Assembly (NCBI RefSeq): GCF_025060755.1
Contig: NZ_JANYUY010000014.1
Coordinates: forward strand, 1 to 64,000
Length of the DNA stretch: 64,000 nucleotides
From: Paenibacillus doosanensis
GTDB taxonomy: Bacteria > Bacillota > Bacilli > Paenibacillales > NBRC-103111
Direction: 5' to 3'
Shown: piece after piece, positions 24,952-35,175 of the stretch
Layout: each line of letters opens with the position of its first letter
Position numbering within the stretch: the stretch's first letter is position 1
Notes under the pieces: generated by a model
Told to the model about the DNA's origin: nothing
Database searches by the model: none
The model's input: the letters and a program-made list of their open reading frames with translations, nothing else
Made by a program: the position numbers and the translations under genes

Positions 24952-26309
24952 TCGACAAGCTGATTGTAGTCTGGCATTATGCGCTGACCAAGTACCGGAT
25001 GCGGCGAAGCCGCGAACGGGAGCGGGTGGAGAAGCGGCAGGAGAAGCGTATCCGCCGGCATATCCGCTTCGTGCGGAAGCGCTCCGCCTATTACCGCGAG
25101 CTGTGGCGGGGGCTTCCCGATTCGGCGTGGCGCAGCTTCCCTGTCATCGGGAAAACGGAAATGATGGAGCACTTCGACCGCCTCAATACGGCGGGCGTCT
25201 TGAAGGAGCAAGCTTTCGCGCTCGCGCTGCGGGCGGAGCAAACCCGCGATTTCACGCCGATGCTCGGCTCCGTGACGATAGGGCTGTCCTCCGGCACGTC
25301 GGGCAGCCGCGGCTTGTTTCTTGTGAGCCGTTACGAACGCATGGCCTGGGCGGGCACGATCCTGGCCAAGGTACTGCCCCGCTCGCTGCTCCATGCCGAG
25401 CGGGTCGCCTTCTTCCTCCGCGCCGACAGCAATCTGTACGGCAGCGTCGGCAGCCGCAGGCTGCAGTTCCGGTTCTACGATCTGCTCGATCCGCTCCATG
25501 AGCATATCGAGCGCTTGAACCGGCAGCAGCCGAGTCTGCTTGTCGCCCCGCCGTCGCTCTTGCGGGCGCTGGCGGAGGCGGCGCAGGACGGCCGGCTGGC
25601 GATCCGGCCGGACAAGATCGTCGGGGTCGCCGAGGTGCTCGACCCGCTGGACGGGCGGCGCATCGAAGCAGCGTTCGGCCAGGCGGTGCACCAGATTTAC
25701 CAATGCACAGAAGGGCTGCTGGCCTGCACCTGTCCGCACGGGACGCTGCATATCAATGAGGATATCGTCGCGGTGCAGAAGGAATATCTCGACGAAGAGC
25801 TGCGCAAGTTCGTCCCGATTATTACGGATTTCTCGCGGACGACGCAGCCGCTGATCCGGTACCGTCTGAACGATATGTTGACGGAACGGGCGGAGCCTTG
25901 TCCTTGCGGTTCGTCGCACTTGGCGCTGGAGCGGGTCGAGGGGCGCTGCGACGATCTATTTTATTTCCCGGCGAAAAGCGAGGCGAGGCGAATGGAGCCG
26001 CCGGTGCCGGTATTTCCCGATTTTATTAGCCGTGCGATCATTTCCTCCGCCGAGGAAGTGCTGGAGTATAAGGCTGTTCAGCATGCGGCGAACCGGGTAG
26101 AAATCTCGCTGCGGTTGAAGCCGGAGCATGCCGGGATATGGGATAGCGTCTGCGCGCGCATTACCGAAAGCATCGGCCGCTTATGCGATTCGCTCGGCTG
26201 CAGCGCGCCGCAGCTGCGCTATACCGAGCTGGCCTATGAGCTTGGGCCGCGCAAGCTGAGAAGGGTGGAGAGAAGATTCCAGCCGGAGGAGCGGCCGCTT
26301 TTATACTGA
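24948..26309 (+). CDS. F390 synthetase-related adenylate-forming enzyme
   Basis: A 453-residue member of the adenylate-forming family related to coenzyme F390 synthetase and phenylacetate-CoA ligase. The nucleotide loop SSGTSGSRG is at residues 114-122, with IYQCTEGL and PLIRYRLNDM as later core motifs. It would activate a carboxylate with ATP. The first 45 residues are strongly basic. ATG 24948 overlaps the MBL stop as ATGA, and GGGGAGGGG is upstream. No F420 enzymes are seen nearby, so the true substrate is probably the pathway acid. Confidence 0.85.
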   Translation: MIDKLIVVWHYALTKYRMRRSRERERVEKRQEKRIRRHIRFVRKRSAYYRELWRGLPDSAWRSFPVIGKTEMMEHFDRLNTAGVLKEQAFALALRAEQTRDFTPMLGSVTIGLSSGTSGSRGLFLVSRYERMAWAGTILAKVLPRSLLHAERVAFFLRADSNLYGSVGSRRLQFRFYDLLDPLHEHIERLNRQQPSLLVAPPSLLRALAEAAQDGRLAIRPDKIVGVAEVLDPLDGRRIEAAFGQAVHQIYQCTEGLLACTCPHGTLHINEDIVAVQKEYLDEELRKFVPIITDFSRTTQPLIRYRLNDMLTERAEPCPCGSSHLALERVEGRCDDLFYFPAKSEARRMEPPVPVFPDFISRAIISSAEEVLEYKAVQHAANRVEISLRLKPEHAGIWDSVCARITESIGRLCDSLGCSAPQLRYTELAYELGPRKLRRVERRFQPEERPLLY

Positions 26310-26757
26310 GATGCTAAAGGCATGGTGAACAAGTGGCCGGAGAGTCGATAAAGAGTTGAAATAGCATAAGCGTTCGCTTTTTTCTGCGGATTGCAACCCA
26401 TTTAAGGGACATTTATTCAAGAAATTCGGGACGGGCAGCGATCGGAGCATACGCAGTAGCACGGAAAATCTGCGCTGTAAAGGCGAGCGCTAACGCTTCT
26501 ACAGTGGCGGAGTAAAGTCGCAACGGACACAGGGGCCGTTATATAAACCATAGCGGCCATTTTGGATTTCTAACGGACACAGATGCAGCTATTTGTTGAC
26601 AAAGCCTCCATAGAAAGCGATACGGAGCTATGTAAGCGCTGTGATGTCCGTCCCTCGTTTCAAAAACGTCTGTTTTCGACGAATTTAGCTCACCGGTGTC
26701 CGTTAAACTTGGAAATGATTTGATGCTTGGTTCCGGGGGCTATACCTCCTGAGAACC
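26310..26757. repeat. Intergenic array of dispersed repeat fragments
   Basis: A 492-base gene-free interval (to 26801) filled with short repeats. AACGGACACAG occurs at 26522 and 26572 in direct orientation, and GTGTCCGTT inverted at 26696. AGCG-TCGC-type cores occur at about 26355-26378 and, inverted, at 26480-26508. A hairpin of GGCCGTTAT/ATAGCGGCC lies at 26534-26559. No gene is visible. It separates the five-gene operon from the next SDR gene. Confidence 0.65.
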
Positions 26758-26772
26758 GCGGACTTTTTCACC
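26758..26772 (+). repeat. Copy of a palindromic-element end
   Basis: The 15 bases GCGGACTTTTTCACC are identical to 59796-59810, the right arm of the palindromic element in that region. Confidence 0.6.
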
Positions 26773-26801
26773 GCACTCTTAAGAAAAGGAGGGGTTTGCT
26801 C

Positions 26802-27713
26802 TTGGACACGAGTCAGAAGCATCCGCAGCTTAAGCGCAGCGGAGACGGGCAGGACGGACAGAGCGAAAGGCCGGTGGCATGCATAACAGGGGCGTCCAGC
26901 GGCTTCGGATTGTTAATGGCGCTGGAGCTGGCGAAAGCCGGCTACAGGGTGATCGCAACGATGCGCGATACGGCGAATAACGGGCTGCTGCTTCGGCGTG
27001 CGGAAGAAGCGGGCGTTGCGGAGCGGATCGACTGTTTGCCGCTCGATGTAACCGACCACCCGGCGTGCGAAGAGACGATCGCGCATATACGGTCCGCCTA
27101 CGGCCGGATCGACGTGCTCGTCAATAATGCGGGGATGGCCATCGGAGGCAGCATCGAAGAGATTCCGATGGAGGAGTGGAAGCGGCAGATGGACGTCAAC
27201 GTCTTCGGACTCATCGCGATGACCCGGGCGGCGCTTCCTGTTATGCGCGAGCAGCGACGGGGCACGATCATTAACATCGGCAGCGTGAGCGGAAGAGTCG
27301 GCTTCCCCGGATACGGACCCTATGCGGCGTCCAAATTCGCGGTGGAGGGGTTCAGCGAATCGCTGCGCCTGGAGATGCTGCCGTTTGGCGTCCACGTCGT
27401 GCTGGTCGAGCCGGGAGCGTACCGGACCGATATATGGTCCAAAGGCTTCGACCATATGACGGCGCGGTTTCGGGAGGACTCGCCCTACGCGCGGTTTCTG
27501 GGAGCCGTTCTGCGCTATTCGCGCAATGTCGCCCGGACCGCAGGCGAGCCGCAGGATGTCGCCCGAGCCGTCGTCCGCATCGCCGGCTCCCGCTATCCCC
27601 GGCTGCGCTATCCGCTGGGGCGGGGAGCGGCGTTGTCGATCGCAGGCAAGACGCTGCTGCCTTGGAAATGGTTCGAGCGGCTGCTGCTGCGGGAGCTGGA
27701 GAAGGGGGATTAG
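26802..27713 (+). CDS. SDR family oxidoreductase
   Basis: A 303-residue classical SDR. TGASSGFG at about residues 31-38 binds the cofactor, and NNAG, the serine in NIGSVSG and YGPYAASK supply the active site. The longer C-terminal part, which ends in a basic segment, resembles retinol dehydrogenase-like or ketoreductase members. TTG 26802 is chosen because AAAGGAGGGG lies seven bases upstream. It is separated from the ketosynthase operon by a repeat-filled gap and may or may not belong to that pathway. Confidence 0.85.
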   Translation: MDTSQKHPQLKRSGDGQDGQSERPVACITGASSGFGLLMALELAKAGYRVIATMRDTANNGLLLRRAEEAGVAERIDCLPLDVTDHPACEETIAHIRSAYGRIDVLVNNAGMAIGGSIEEIPMEEWKRQMDVNVFGLIAMTRAALPVMREQRRGTIINIGSVSGRVGFPGYGPYAASKFAVEGFSESLRLEMLPFGVHVVLVEPGAYRTDIWSKGFDHMTARFREDSPYARFLGAVLRYSRNVARTAGEPQDVARAVVRIAGSRYPRLRYPLGRGAALSIAGKTLLPWKWFERLLLRELEKGD

Positions 27714-27842
27714 CTGAAGACGAGAGGAACCTAACCTTCGTCGAACGCTGCTGCAATTGCGATAGGGGAGGACGCCGGCAGGAGGTTCCTCCGGGCATGC
27801 CCTACCATGCCGCGATAAAAGCCAATACATATACTATGATTT

Positions 27843-27881
27843 CCTCGAGCAGAGTTAGCCGACTCTCTCGGGGATTTTTTT
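27843..27881 (+). terminator. Strong terminator
   Basis: A 12-bp stem with one bulge pairs 27843-27855 with 27862-27873 around loop TAGCCG, then ATTTTTTTG follows. It closes the SDR transcript. Confidence 0.88.
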
Positions 27882-28036
27882 GTATTCGACATAAGATGGG
27901 AACCGATTGCCGTGCAACGCATTTTGAGCATCGCGTAAATAATGAACCATCGAAAATCCGGCAAAACGGGCCGCGGGCCGCATCTTCCTCTGTTAGATTG
28001 ACATGAAAAACAACTAAAAACAACGAAAAACTATTA
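27882..28036. other. Intergenic stretch before the phosphonate promoter
   Basis: Part of a 420-base interval between genes. It becomes AT-rich towards 28020, with repeated AACAAC/AAAAAC runs. No gene seen. Confidence 0.5.
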
Positions 28037-28090
28037 AAAACACAATCTTAATATGGGTTTAACACTCGTATTACAATTCGCTTTTATAGT
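28037..28090 (+). promoter_or_regulatory. Probable PhoP box and -10 of the phosphonate operon
   Basis: Hexamers related to TTAACA recur with an exact 11-base period: AAAACA at 28037, TTAATA at 28048, TTAACA at 28059 and ATTACA at 28070. TATAGT at 28085-28090 is the -10. With a start near 28097 the array covers about -60 to -22, the core binding region of PhoP-activated promoters in Bacillus. This predicts induction by phosphate starvation. Confidence 0.6.
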
Positions 28091-28133
28091 TAGAAACAAG
28101 CAGTCATCTTAAAAAAACGAGGGAGAGATTAGC

Positions 28134-29228
28134 TTGAAAAAGTGGACGCATGTCATTGCGGCGGCATTAGTAACGATATCATTGACGGCAGGCTGTGCTG
28201 CCAAATCGGCGCAAACCCCGGCGGCGGGCGGTGCCGCTTCGGCGGACGCAAGCACGGCTAACCAGCCGGTCAAAAACAACGAAATTACGGTGTACACAGC
28301 GCTTGAGGACGATCAAATCAAGTCTTATCTCGAATCGTACAAAAAGAAATATCCCGACATGAAGGTCAACATCGTTCGCGACAGTACAGGAGTGATAACG
28401 GCCAAGCTGCTGGCGGAAAAAGCGAATCCCGTCGCCGACGTCGTCTGGGGCACGGCGGCGACGAGTCTTCTGGTGTTAAGCCAGAACGACATGCTGGAGC
28501 CTTACGCCCCGCAAGGCGCGGACAAAGTGGTGCCGGAATTCAAGGATACGGCGAACCCTCCGAAATGGGTAGGCATCGACGCCTGGGAAACGGCGTTTAT
28601 CGTCAACACGAAGGAGCTGGAGAAGAAACACCTCCCGGTCCCGAAATCGTATGCCGATCTGATCAAGCCGGAGTATAAGGGCATGATCGTAATGCCTCAT
28701 CCTGCTTCATCCGGTACCGGCTTTCTCGATGTATCCGGCTGGATTCAGCTGATGGGCACAGACAAGGCTTGGGGATATATGGACAAGCTCCACGAAAATA
28801 TCGCTTCCTACGTTCATTCCGGCTCCAAGCCGGCCAAGATGGCGGCTTCCGGGGAAGCGGCGATCGGCATCTCGTTCGGCTACCGCGGGCTTCAAGAGAA
28901 GAAGAAGGGCGCTCCGGTCGAGGTGGTGTTCCCGGAAGAAGGCTCCGGTTGGGACGTTGAAGCAAACGCATTGATGAAGAAAAAAGACATCAAGCCGGAA
29001 GCCAAGCAGTTTTTGGATTGGGCGATTTCCGAAGAGCCGATGCAGGAATATGCGAAAAATTACGCGATTCTTTCCGTGAAAGGCGACGGTAAAATCCCCG
29101 AAGGCTATACGCAGGACCCGCTGAAGCAGTTGATTCAATACGATTTGAATGCGGCGGCTAAGGACCGCGAAAGCATCTTATCGGACTGGGAGAAGCGTTA
29201 CAGCGGCAAGAGCGAGCCCAAGAGCTGA
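28134..29228 (+). CDS. 2-aminoethylphosphonate ABC transporter, binding lipoprotein
   Basis: A 364-residue extracytoplasmic binding protein. The signal sequence ends in the lipobox LTAGC, so it is anchored by a lipidated cysteine at about residue 22. The mature part fits the iron/AEP-type binding proteins ([14 protein letters not shown]..., [23 protein letters not shown] region). The assignment to 2-aminoethylphosphonate rests on the downstream ATPase, fused permease, phnX and phnW. TTG start after GGGAGAG. First gene of the operon behind a probable PhoP box. Confidence 0.88.
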   Translation: MKKWTHVIAAALVTISLTAGCAAKSAQTPAAGGAASADASTANQPVKNNEITVYTALEDDQIKSYLESYKKKYPDMKVNIVRDSTGVITAKLLAEKANPVADVVWGTAATSLLVLSQNDMLEPYAPQGADKVVPEFKDTANPPKWVGIDAWETAFIVNTKELEKKHLPVPKSYADLIKPEYKGMIVMPHPASSGTGFLDVSGWIQLMGTDKAWGYMDKLHENIASYVHSGSKPAKMAASGEAAIGISFGYRGLQEKKKGAPVEVVFPEEGSGWDVEANALMKKKDIKPEAKQFLDWAISEEPMQEYAKNYAILSVKGDGKIPEGYTQDPLKQLIQYDLNAAAKDRESILSDWEKRYSGKSEPKS

Positions 29229-29292
29229 TTCAAGCTCGCCGAGCAGGGAATTCTCCGATCGAACAGCTAGCTATATAGGAGAGTGGTTACTT

Positions 29293-30351
29293 ATGAAAAA
29301 CAGCGATTTGACCGTGCGCGGCATTCACAAATCGTTCGGCGGGTTTCAAGCGCTGCGCGACATTCATCTCGATATTCCCAAGGGGCAGTTCACCTGCCTC
29401 CTGGGGCCGAGCGGCTGCGGCAAAACGACGCTGCTGCGCATTATTGCAGGCCTTGAGCGGCCGGATGCCGGCAAGATCGAGCTAAGCGGCCGCGATATTA
29501 CCGCGCTGCCTCCGGCGAAGCGCAACTTCGGCATCGTGTTCCAATCGTACGCGCTGTTTCCGAACCTGACGGCGGCGCAAAATATCGCCTACGGCTTGAA
29601 GGGCAAGCTGCCGCGCAAGCAAATCGAAGAGAAGGTGCGGGAAGCGCTCGAGCTGGTCGATCTGCATCGGATCGAGGAGCGGTATCCCGCCCAATTGTCG
29701 GGCGGTCAACAGCAGCGCGTTGCCCTGGCCCGGGCAATTGTGATGTCGCCGGAGCTGCTGCTGCTCGATGAGCCTCTGTCCGCGCTGGACGCGAAGGTGC
29801 GGATCAAGCTGCGGCAGGAGCTCCGTGCGCTGCAGGAGCGGCTCGGCATCACGGCCGTGATGGTCACGCACGACCAGGAGGAGGCGCTCACGTTGGCGGA
29901 TCGGATCGTCGTGATGAACAACGCGCAGGTGATGCAGAGCGGCTCGCCGCAGGAAGTGTACGAACGGCCCAACTGCCCGTTTGTAGCCGATTTTATCGGG
30001 GCGATCAACTTTTTGCCGGGTTCGCAGGTGGCCGGCTATCCGCAGCCGGAGGCGCTGCTTGCGGTGCGTCCCGAGCATATTCGGGTCGTAAGCTCCGGAA
30101 GAGGCGCGGCGGAGCATGACGTGCCGGTCATCGCCGGCTTGATTCGTCATGTCGAATTTCGCGGGCCTTACTACCGGATCGAGCTGCAATTGCTCAATGA
30201 CAGGGAGGAGCCGGTCGATCAAGCGATGACGATCGACGTGTCCGTGCAGGCTTCCCAAAGCATGGAGCTGGTCAAGCATCGTAAGATGATGCTGACGCTT
30301 CCGCAGGAACGGCTGCTCGCCTTTGACCGGGAAGCGGCGGTGCTGCAATGA
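29293..30351 (+). CDS. Phosphonate ABC transporter ATPase
   Basis: A 352-residue ATPase. Walker [10 protein letters not shown], signature LSGGQQQR, Walker [13 protein letters not shown] and switch histidine VTHDQEEA are intact. About 110 C-terminal residues form a TOBE-like regulatory domain ([11 protein letters not shown]). ATG 29293 follows AGGAGAG; the frame is open further upstream, but that part overlaps the binding-protein gene. The stop overlaps the permease start as ATGA. It powers uptake through the fused permease that follows. Confidence 0.93.
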   Translation: MKNSDLTVRGIHKSFGGFQALRDIHLDIPKGQFTCLLGPSGCGKTTLLRIIAGLERPDAGKIELSGRDITALPPAKRNFGIVFQSYALFPNLTAAQNIAYGLKGKLPRKQIEEKVREALELVDLHRIEERYPAQLSGGQQQRVALARAIVMSPELLLLDEPLSALDAKVRIKLRQELRALQERLGITAVMVTHDQEEALTLADRIVVMNNAQVMQSGSPQEVYERPNCPFVADFIGAINFLPGSQVAGYPQPEALLAVRPEHIRVVSSGRGAAEHDVPVIAGLIRHVEFRGPYYRIELQLLNDREEPVDQAMTIDVSVQASQSMELVKHRKMMLTLPQERLLAFDREAAVLQ

Positions 30352-32060
30352 GAGCTCTCGCCCCGCGATGGCGGAAACGGCGCAGCTGGGGGGCGGGCGA
30401 AGGGGGGCAAGCGGCATTCATTGCGCTCATGCTGCTCATCCTGCTTATCGTTATGGCCGCCCCGTTGTACATGCTGTTCCGCCAAGCGTTTCAGAGCCGC
30501 GACGGCGCGTATGTCGGGCTGGACAATTTCCTGCAATACTTCGAGACGCCGGTTTGGAGTGGCGCCATCGGCCATACATTGTTCATTTCACTGAGCACAA
30601 CCGCCATTTCGGCCGTGCTTGCGTTTTTCTACGCTTATGCGCTCGCCCGCACCGATATGAAGGGCAGACGCTTGTATAAATCCGTCGTGCTGCTGCCGCT
30701 GTTTGCTCCGACGATGATGCACGGGATCGGCCTGATTTATTTGTTCGGCAAGCAGGGGCTGGCTACCCAAGGCCTGTTCGGTCTGCTGCCGTCCATAGAC
30801 ATTGAGCTGTACGGACCGACGGGAATCATTTTATCGGAAATCATCTATACGTTTCCGCAGGCGTTCCTTATCTTCTCCATTGCTCTGGCCATGACCGATT
30901 TCCGGCTGTATGAGGCGGCCGAATCGATGGGGGCCGGCAAAGCAAGAACCTTTGTTACCGTTACGCTGCCCAGTGTAAAATATGCGGCGATCAGCGCGCT
31001 GTTCGTCTGCTTTACGCTCAGCTTTACCGATTTTGGCGCGCCGGCGGTGGTCGGAGGGCAGTATTCGGTATTGGCGACCGATATTTACAAAAAGGTCATC
31101 GGCCAGCAAAACATGAGGATGGGAGCGGTAATCGGCATTCTGCTCACTCTGCCGGCCTTACTCGCCTTTGTTGTGGACCGGATGGTCACTAGCAAGCAGC
31201 AAGCGGTCCTTACGGCCAAGTCGACGCCGTATCAAGTATCGCCCGGACGGTGGCGCAATGCGATCGGCCATATGTATTGTCTGCTGATCGGCGGTTCGAT
31301 TGTCCTGTTGACGGCCGTTGTCGTCTTGGCCTCGCTGGTGAAGGTATGGCCGTATAATTTGACGCTCGGCTGGAGTCATTACGACTTTTCCAATGTGGCC
31401 GGCGAAGGGCTGGCTCCGATCTGGAACAGTATCCGCATCTCGCTATTTACCGCGGCGGGCGGTACGGCCATGACCTTCTTGTTTGTTTACTTAATCGAAA
31501 AAATCCGCGTTTGGCCGGCGCTGCGCCAAGCAAGCTATTTCATCTCGATGCTGCCGCTGGCGCTGCCCGGGCTCGTCATCGGGCTCAGTTATATATTCTT
31601 TTTTAATGCCCCCGGCAATCCGCTTCATTTTTTATACGGCTCGATGGCGATTCTCGTGCTGGTGAACATCGTTCATTTTTATGCGGTGCCGTTCCTTACG
31701 GCTTCAACCGCGCTCAAAAAGCTGGATAAAGAATTCGAGCTCGTATCGGAATCGATGAATGTGCCGTTCTACAAAACATTGTTTCGTGTGACGATACCGA
31801 TGTCGCTGCCTGCGATTATGGAAATGGCGATGTATTATTTCGTCAATTCGATGGTCACGGTATCCGCCGTTATTTTCTTATATGCGCCGGACCTGAAGCC
31901 GGCTGCGATTGCCATCGTCAATATGGACGACGCGGGAGATATCGCTCCTGCAGCGGCGATGTCGGTGCTGATCGTGGCGGTGAACGTCGCTGTGCGTTTG
32001 CTGTACGAGGCGGGAACGTTCCGGCTTCGCAGAAGGATGGAGGCCTGGCAGCGCAAGTAA
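30348..32060 (+). CDS. Phosphonate ABC transporter permease (two fused domains)
   Basis: A 570-residue membrane protein with two complete inner-membrane permease domains in one chain, about 12 hydrophobic segments. Each half has its own ATPase-contacting EAA loop: [15 protein letters not shown] in the first and [15 protein letters not shown] in the second. In other AEP importers these halves can be separate PhnU and PhnV proteins. It overlaps the ATPase gene by four bases. The first 25 residues are basic and cytosolic. Confidence 0.93.
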   Translation: MRALAPRWRKRRSWGAGEGGQAAFIALMLLILLIVMAAPLYMLFRQAFQSRDGAYVGLDNFLQYFETPVWSGAIGHTLFISLSTTAISAVLAFFYAYALARTDMKGRRLYKSVVLLPLFAPTMMHGIGLIYLFGKQGLATQGLFGLLPSIDIELYGPTGIILSEIIYTFPQAFLIFSIALAMTDFRLYEAAESMGAGKARTFVTVTLPSVKYAAISALFVCFTLSFTDFGAPAVVGGQYSVLATDIYKKVIGQQNMRMGAVIGILLTLPALLAFVVDRMVTSKQQAVLTAKSTPYQVSPGRWRNAIGHMYCLLIGGSIVLLTAVVVLASLVKVWPYNLTLGWSHYDFSNVAGEGLAPIWNSIRISLFTAAGGTAMTFLFVYLIEKIRVWPALRQASYFISMLPLALPGLVIGLSYIFFFNAPGNPLHFLYGSMAILVLVNIVHFYAVPFLTASTALKKLDKEFELVSESMNVPFYKTLFRVTIPMSLPAIMEMAMYYFVNSMVTVSAVIFLYAPDLKPAAIAIVNMDDAGDIAPAAAMSVLIVAVNVAVRLLYEAGTFRLRRRMEAWQRK

Positions 32061-32135
32061 CGTTTCTCAGGGACTCTTATTGGAGCTTCTTAAACGGCAG
32101 GAATAACTATTTTTTACCAAAAGGGGAAGATCGAC

Positions 32136-32933
32136 ATGATTCAAGCGGTTATATTGGATTGGGCAGGAACGATGGTTGACTACGGATGCTTCGCGCCGGT
32201 AGCGGCTTTTATGAAAGTATTCGAGGAAAGAGGCATTGGAGTGACCCAGGAGGAAGTGCGCAAGCCGATGGGCATGCTGAAGAAGGACCATCTTCGCGCA
32301 ATTTGCGAAATGGATCGCGTCGCAGTGCTATGGCAGGCCCAATACGGCCGGACGCCGAACGAAGCGGATGTCGATTCGCTGTACGGCGATTTCGAGCCGA
32401 TGCTGTTCTCGATCCTGCATCGGTATGCGGAGCCGATTCCGGGCGCGGTGGATATGGCCGAACGGCTGCGCAAGCAGGGCATTCGGATCGGCACGACGAC
32501 AGGCTATACGAGGGAGATGATGAACGTCGTCGCCCCGGAAGCGGCCAAGCGCGGTTACGAGCCGGACGGGATCGTTTGTCCGGATGAGGCGGCGGGAGGA
32601 CGTCCGCTGCCGTGGATGCTGTATCAAAATGCGATCCGGCTCGGCGTGTATCCGATGAAGCATCTCGTCAAATGCGGAGATACGATCAGCGATATGATGG
32701 AAGGCGCGAATGCGGGCGTATGGACCGTCGGCGTACTGAAGGGCGGCAGCGAGCTCGGCATGACGGAGCAGGAGGTGGAAGCCTGCGATCCGGAGGAATT
32801 GAGCCGCCGTCTGGATCAGATCGAGAGCGGCTTCCGTGCGGCCGGGGCGCATTACGTCATTGAGACGATCGGCGAGCTCGATCGTGTCGTAGCGCAAATT
32901 AATGAGCGGCTGGCCAAGGGGGAACGTCCATGA
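32136..32933 (+). CDS. phnX: Phosphonoacetaldehyde hydrolase (phosphonatase)
   Basis: A 265-residue HAD-superfamily enzyme that splits phosphonoacetaldehyde into acetaldehyde and phosphate. The nucleophile is D8 in [12 protein letters not shown], and the Schiff-base lysine is K49 in [11 protein letters not shown], matching the Bacillus cereus enzyme by position and context. TTTGYTRE and [12 protein letters not shown] are the other HAD motifs. A GGGGAAG signal precedes the ATG. The stop overlaps the phnW start. Confidence 0.96.
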   Translation: MIQAVILDWAGTMVDYGCFAPVAAFMKVFEERGIGVTQEEVRKPMGMLKKDHLRAICEMDRVAVLWQAQYGRTPNEADVDSLYGDFEPMLFSILHRYAEPIPGAVDMAERLRKQGIRIGTTTGYTREMMNVVAPEAAKRGYEPDGIVCPDEAAGGRPLPWMLYQNAIRLGVYPMKHLVKCGDTISDMMEGANAGVWTVGVLKGGSELGMTEQEVEACDPEELSRRLDQIESGFRAAGAHYVIETIGELDRVVAQINERLAKGERP

Positions 32934-34111
32934 ATCGCGCTATCCATGAAGGGCAAGAAAGCTTTGGCGGGCAGCAAGCGAAGCAAGCGCAGGAAGCGCT
33001 CCCGACGCTGCCGAACAATCCGTATTTATTGCTGACGCCGGGGCCGCTTAGCACGACCCCCAGCGTCAAGGCCGCGATGCTGCGCGACTGGTGCACGTGG
33101 GATGACGACTACAACTCGCTCGTGCAGAGCATTCGCCGCCGGCTGACGCGGATGGCGAGCCGCCGTGATCCGGAAGCGTACACCTGCGTCCTGATGCAGG
33201 GCAGCGGCACGTTCAGCGTCGAGTCCGTGATCGGCACGGTGCTGCCGGAAGGCGGCAAGCTGGCGGTGCTGGCGAACGGCGCCTACGGCCAGCGAATCGC
33301 GGCCATTGCCCGGACGCTGCGCATCCCGGTAGCCGTCGCCGACTTCGGCGAGATCGCGCCGGTGAGCGCGGAGCGGCTGGAGGCGCTGCTTGCCGAGCAG
33401 CCCGACATCACGCATGTTGCGGTCGTCCATTGCGAGACGACGACCGGGATTTTGAACCCGATCGCGGACATTACGCGCACCGCGAAGCGGCACGGGCTGA
33501 TCACGATCGTCGATGCCATGAGCAGCTTCGGCGGCGTTGACATCGATATGGCGGAGCTGGACATCGATTTTCTGATCAGCAGCAGCAACAAGTGCATCCA
33601 GGGGGTTCCGGGCTTCGGCTTTATTTTGGCGCGGAGGGCCGCGTTGGAAGCCTGCGCGGGACAGGCGCGCTCCTTGTCGCTCGATCTGTACGACCAATGG
33701 AGCACGATGGAGAAGCATAACGGCAAGTGGCGGTTCACCTCGCCGACCCATGTGGTCAGAGCGTTCGATCAAGCGTTGATCGAATTGGAGCAGGAAGGCG
33801 GCGTCAGCGCGCGAAACGCGCGATACGCGGAAAATCAGCGCCGGCTCACCGCCCGGCTGGAGCGGCTCGGCATCCGGCCGCTGCTGGCCCGGGAATGGCA
33901 GTCGCCGATCATCACGGCCTTCTATTATCCCGAGACGGATAAATTCTCGTTTCAAGAGCTGTATCGTCGTTTGAAACAGGCCGGTTACGTGATCTATCCC
34001 GGCAAAATATCCGCCGCCGACACGTTCCGTATCGGCAACATCGGCGATGTCGCGCCGGATCAAATCGACGAGCTGGCCAGCGCGATCGAGTCGCAGCAAT
34101 TTTGGACATAA
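32930..34111 (+). CDS. phnW: 2-aminoethylphosphonate:pyruvate transaminase
   Basis: A 393-residue PLP-dependent enzyme that converts 2-aminoethylphosphonate and pyruvate to phosphonoacetaldehyde and alanine. [14 protein letters not shown] near the N terminus, [22 protein letters not shown] and the PLP-binding K221 in [12 protein letters not shown] are typical. About 20 extra N-terminal residues precede the conserved core. ATGA overlap with phnX. With phnX it completes the phosphonatase route; nothing terminator-like separates them. Confidence 0.95.
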   Translation: MNRAIHEGQESFGGQQAKQAQEALPTLPNNPYLLLTPGPLSTTPSVKAAMLRDWCTWDDDYNSLVQSIRRRLTRMASRRDPEAYTCVLMQGSGTFSVESVIGTVLPEGGKLAVLANGAYGQRIAAIARTLRIPVAVADFGEIAPVSAERLEALLAEQPDITHVAVVHCETTTGILNPIADITRTAKRHGLITIVDAMSSFGGVDIDMAELDIDFLISSSNKCIQGVPGFGFILARRAALEACAGQARSLSLDLYDQWSTMEKHNGKWRFTSPTHVVRAFDQALIELEQEGGVSARNARYAENQRRLTARLERLGIRPLLAREWQSPIITAFYYPETDKFSFQELYRRLKQAGYVIYPGKISAADTFRIGNIGDVAPDQIDELASAIESQQFWT

Positions 34112-34208
34112 CGAGCATGGGGGACCGAGCCGCAGCGGAACGATGTTGATCCGGTTCAACAGCTGGTATACTTATAGTTGATTACTGAAGGCATTGGAGG
34201 CTGCACGC

Positions 34209-35015
34209 GTGTCGTTGAATGGCGAGGAAAGAAAACAGACCATCCTGAACCTGCTTCAGATACAAGGCAAAGTAAGAACGCCGGAGCTTGTGGAGCAGCT
34301 GGAGGTTTCCGCGGAAACCGTGCGCCGTTATTTGGAAGAGCTGGAGTTTGAGAACAAGCTGAAGCGCGTTTACGGCGGAGCGATCAGGATTCATTTTGAG
34401 CGGGAGGAGCCGTCCCATTTCAAGCGGGAGGTGCTGCATGCGGAGGAGAAGAGGCGGATCGGGCGGGCTGCCGCCGATTTCGTTCAGGATAAGGATGTCA
34501 TCGTGCTGGACGACGGTACGACGGCGCTGCATATGATCGAATTTCTTCTGGGTAAACAAGGAATTACCGTTCTCGTTTCTTCCGTTCCGGCTTTGAATCT
34601 GCTCATTGATTATAAAAATAAGGGGATGTTCTCCGGCGAAATTGTATTCATCGGCGGACGGGTGAATGCGGCCCATTACCGGGTGAGAGGGGCGGCGGCG
34701 CAGCATTTTATGAGCTCCTTCCATGTCGACAAGGCGTTCGTCGTAGCCGACGGCATTCGGCTGGACAAAGGCATTACGAGCTATGACGATGAGCGCGGCC
34801 TGCTGTCGCGGATGTTTCTGAAGCAGGCGGACCAGGCGATTGTGCTCGGCGACCATTCCAAAATAGGGTCCGCCCATTTTTTCAAAATGGCCGATTTGAG
34901 CGAGGTCGATATGATCATTAGCGATGCTGCGCCTCCGGCCGAATGGCGGGAGAAGCTTGCGGAGCAGGGAATTCACTGGGTTGCAGCCGGCGAAGTCGAC
35001 GGGCTTTCCTCATAG
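34209..35015 (+). CDS. DeoR/GlpR-family transcriptional regulator
   Basis: A 268-residue repressor with an N-terminal winged helix-turn-helix (RKQTILNLLQIQGKV, then VSAETVRRYLEELE) and a C-terminal sugar-phosphate-sensing domain (VLDDGTTALHMIE, YDDERGL). The GTG at 34209 follows TTGGAGG by eight bases. It lies just after phnW but has its own terminator, and ahead of a decayed sugar-transport locus that may have been its original target. Confidence 0.88.
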   Translation: MSLNGEERKQTILNLLQIQGKVRTPELVEQLEVSAETVRRYLEELEFENKLKRVYGGAIRIHFEREEPSHFKREVLHAEEKRRIGRAAADFVQDKDVIVLDDGTTALHMIEFLLGKQGITVLVSSVPALNLLIDYKNKGMFSGEIVFIGGRVNAAHYRVRGAAAQHFMSSFHVDKAFVVADGIRLDKGITSYDDERGLLSRMFLKQADQAIVLGDHSKIGSAHFFKMADLSEVDMIISDAAPPAEWREKLAEQGIHWVAAGEVDGLSS

Positions 35016-35029
35016 GGGAGCCCGTTTTT
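34999..35029 (+). terminator. Terminator overlapping the DeoR stop codon
   Basis: An 11-bp stem (34999-35009 with 35015-35025, two G-U pairs) and a 5-base loop are followed by TTTTT. The stop codon lies inside the hairpin. Confidence 0.85.
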
Positions 35030-35175
35030 GTATATACCTATTCAAACTTACTCTAAACCCTAAATGCAACACAATACGATCGGATGAGAAATCAGAAGAT
35101 CTGATCATGCTAAAGCGGATTCATTCTGTTACCCTTAGTGAAGAGAATACCATTAATTTTACTGGGGGGAACGGT

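Noticed and set aside
21829..26309. Canonical OleABCD olefin pathway
   Set aside because: Neither an OleB-type alpha/beta-hydrolase nor a standard OleC is present, so the hydrocarbon product of the classic pathway cannot be claimed.
24948..26309. Coenzyme F390 synthetase
   Set aside because: The enzyme is only related to F390 synthetase; no F420 biosynthesis or F420-dependent enzymes are seen, and the organism is not a methanogen.
26913..27830. Open frame opposite the SDR gene
   Set aside because: Antisense of a classical SDR with intact motifs; no start signal and atypical residue composition.
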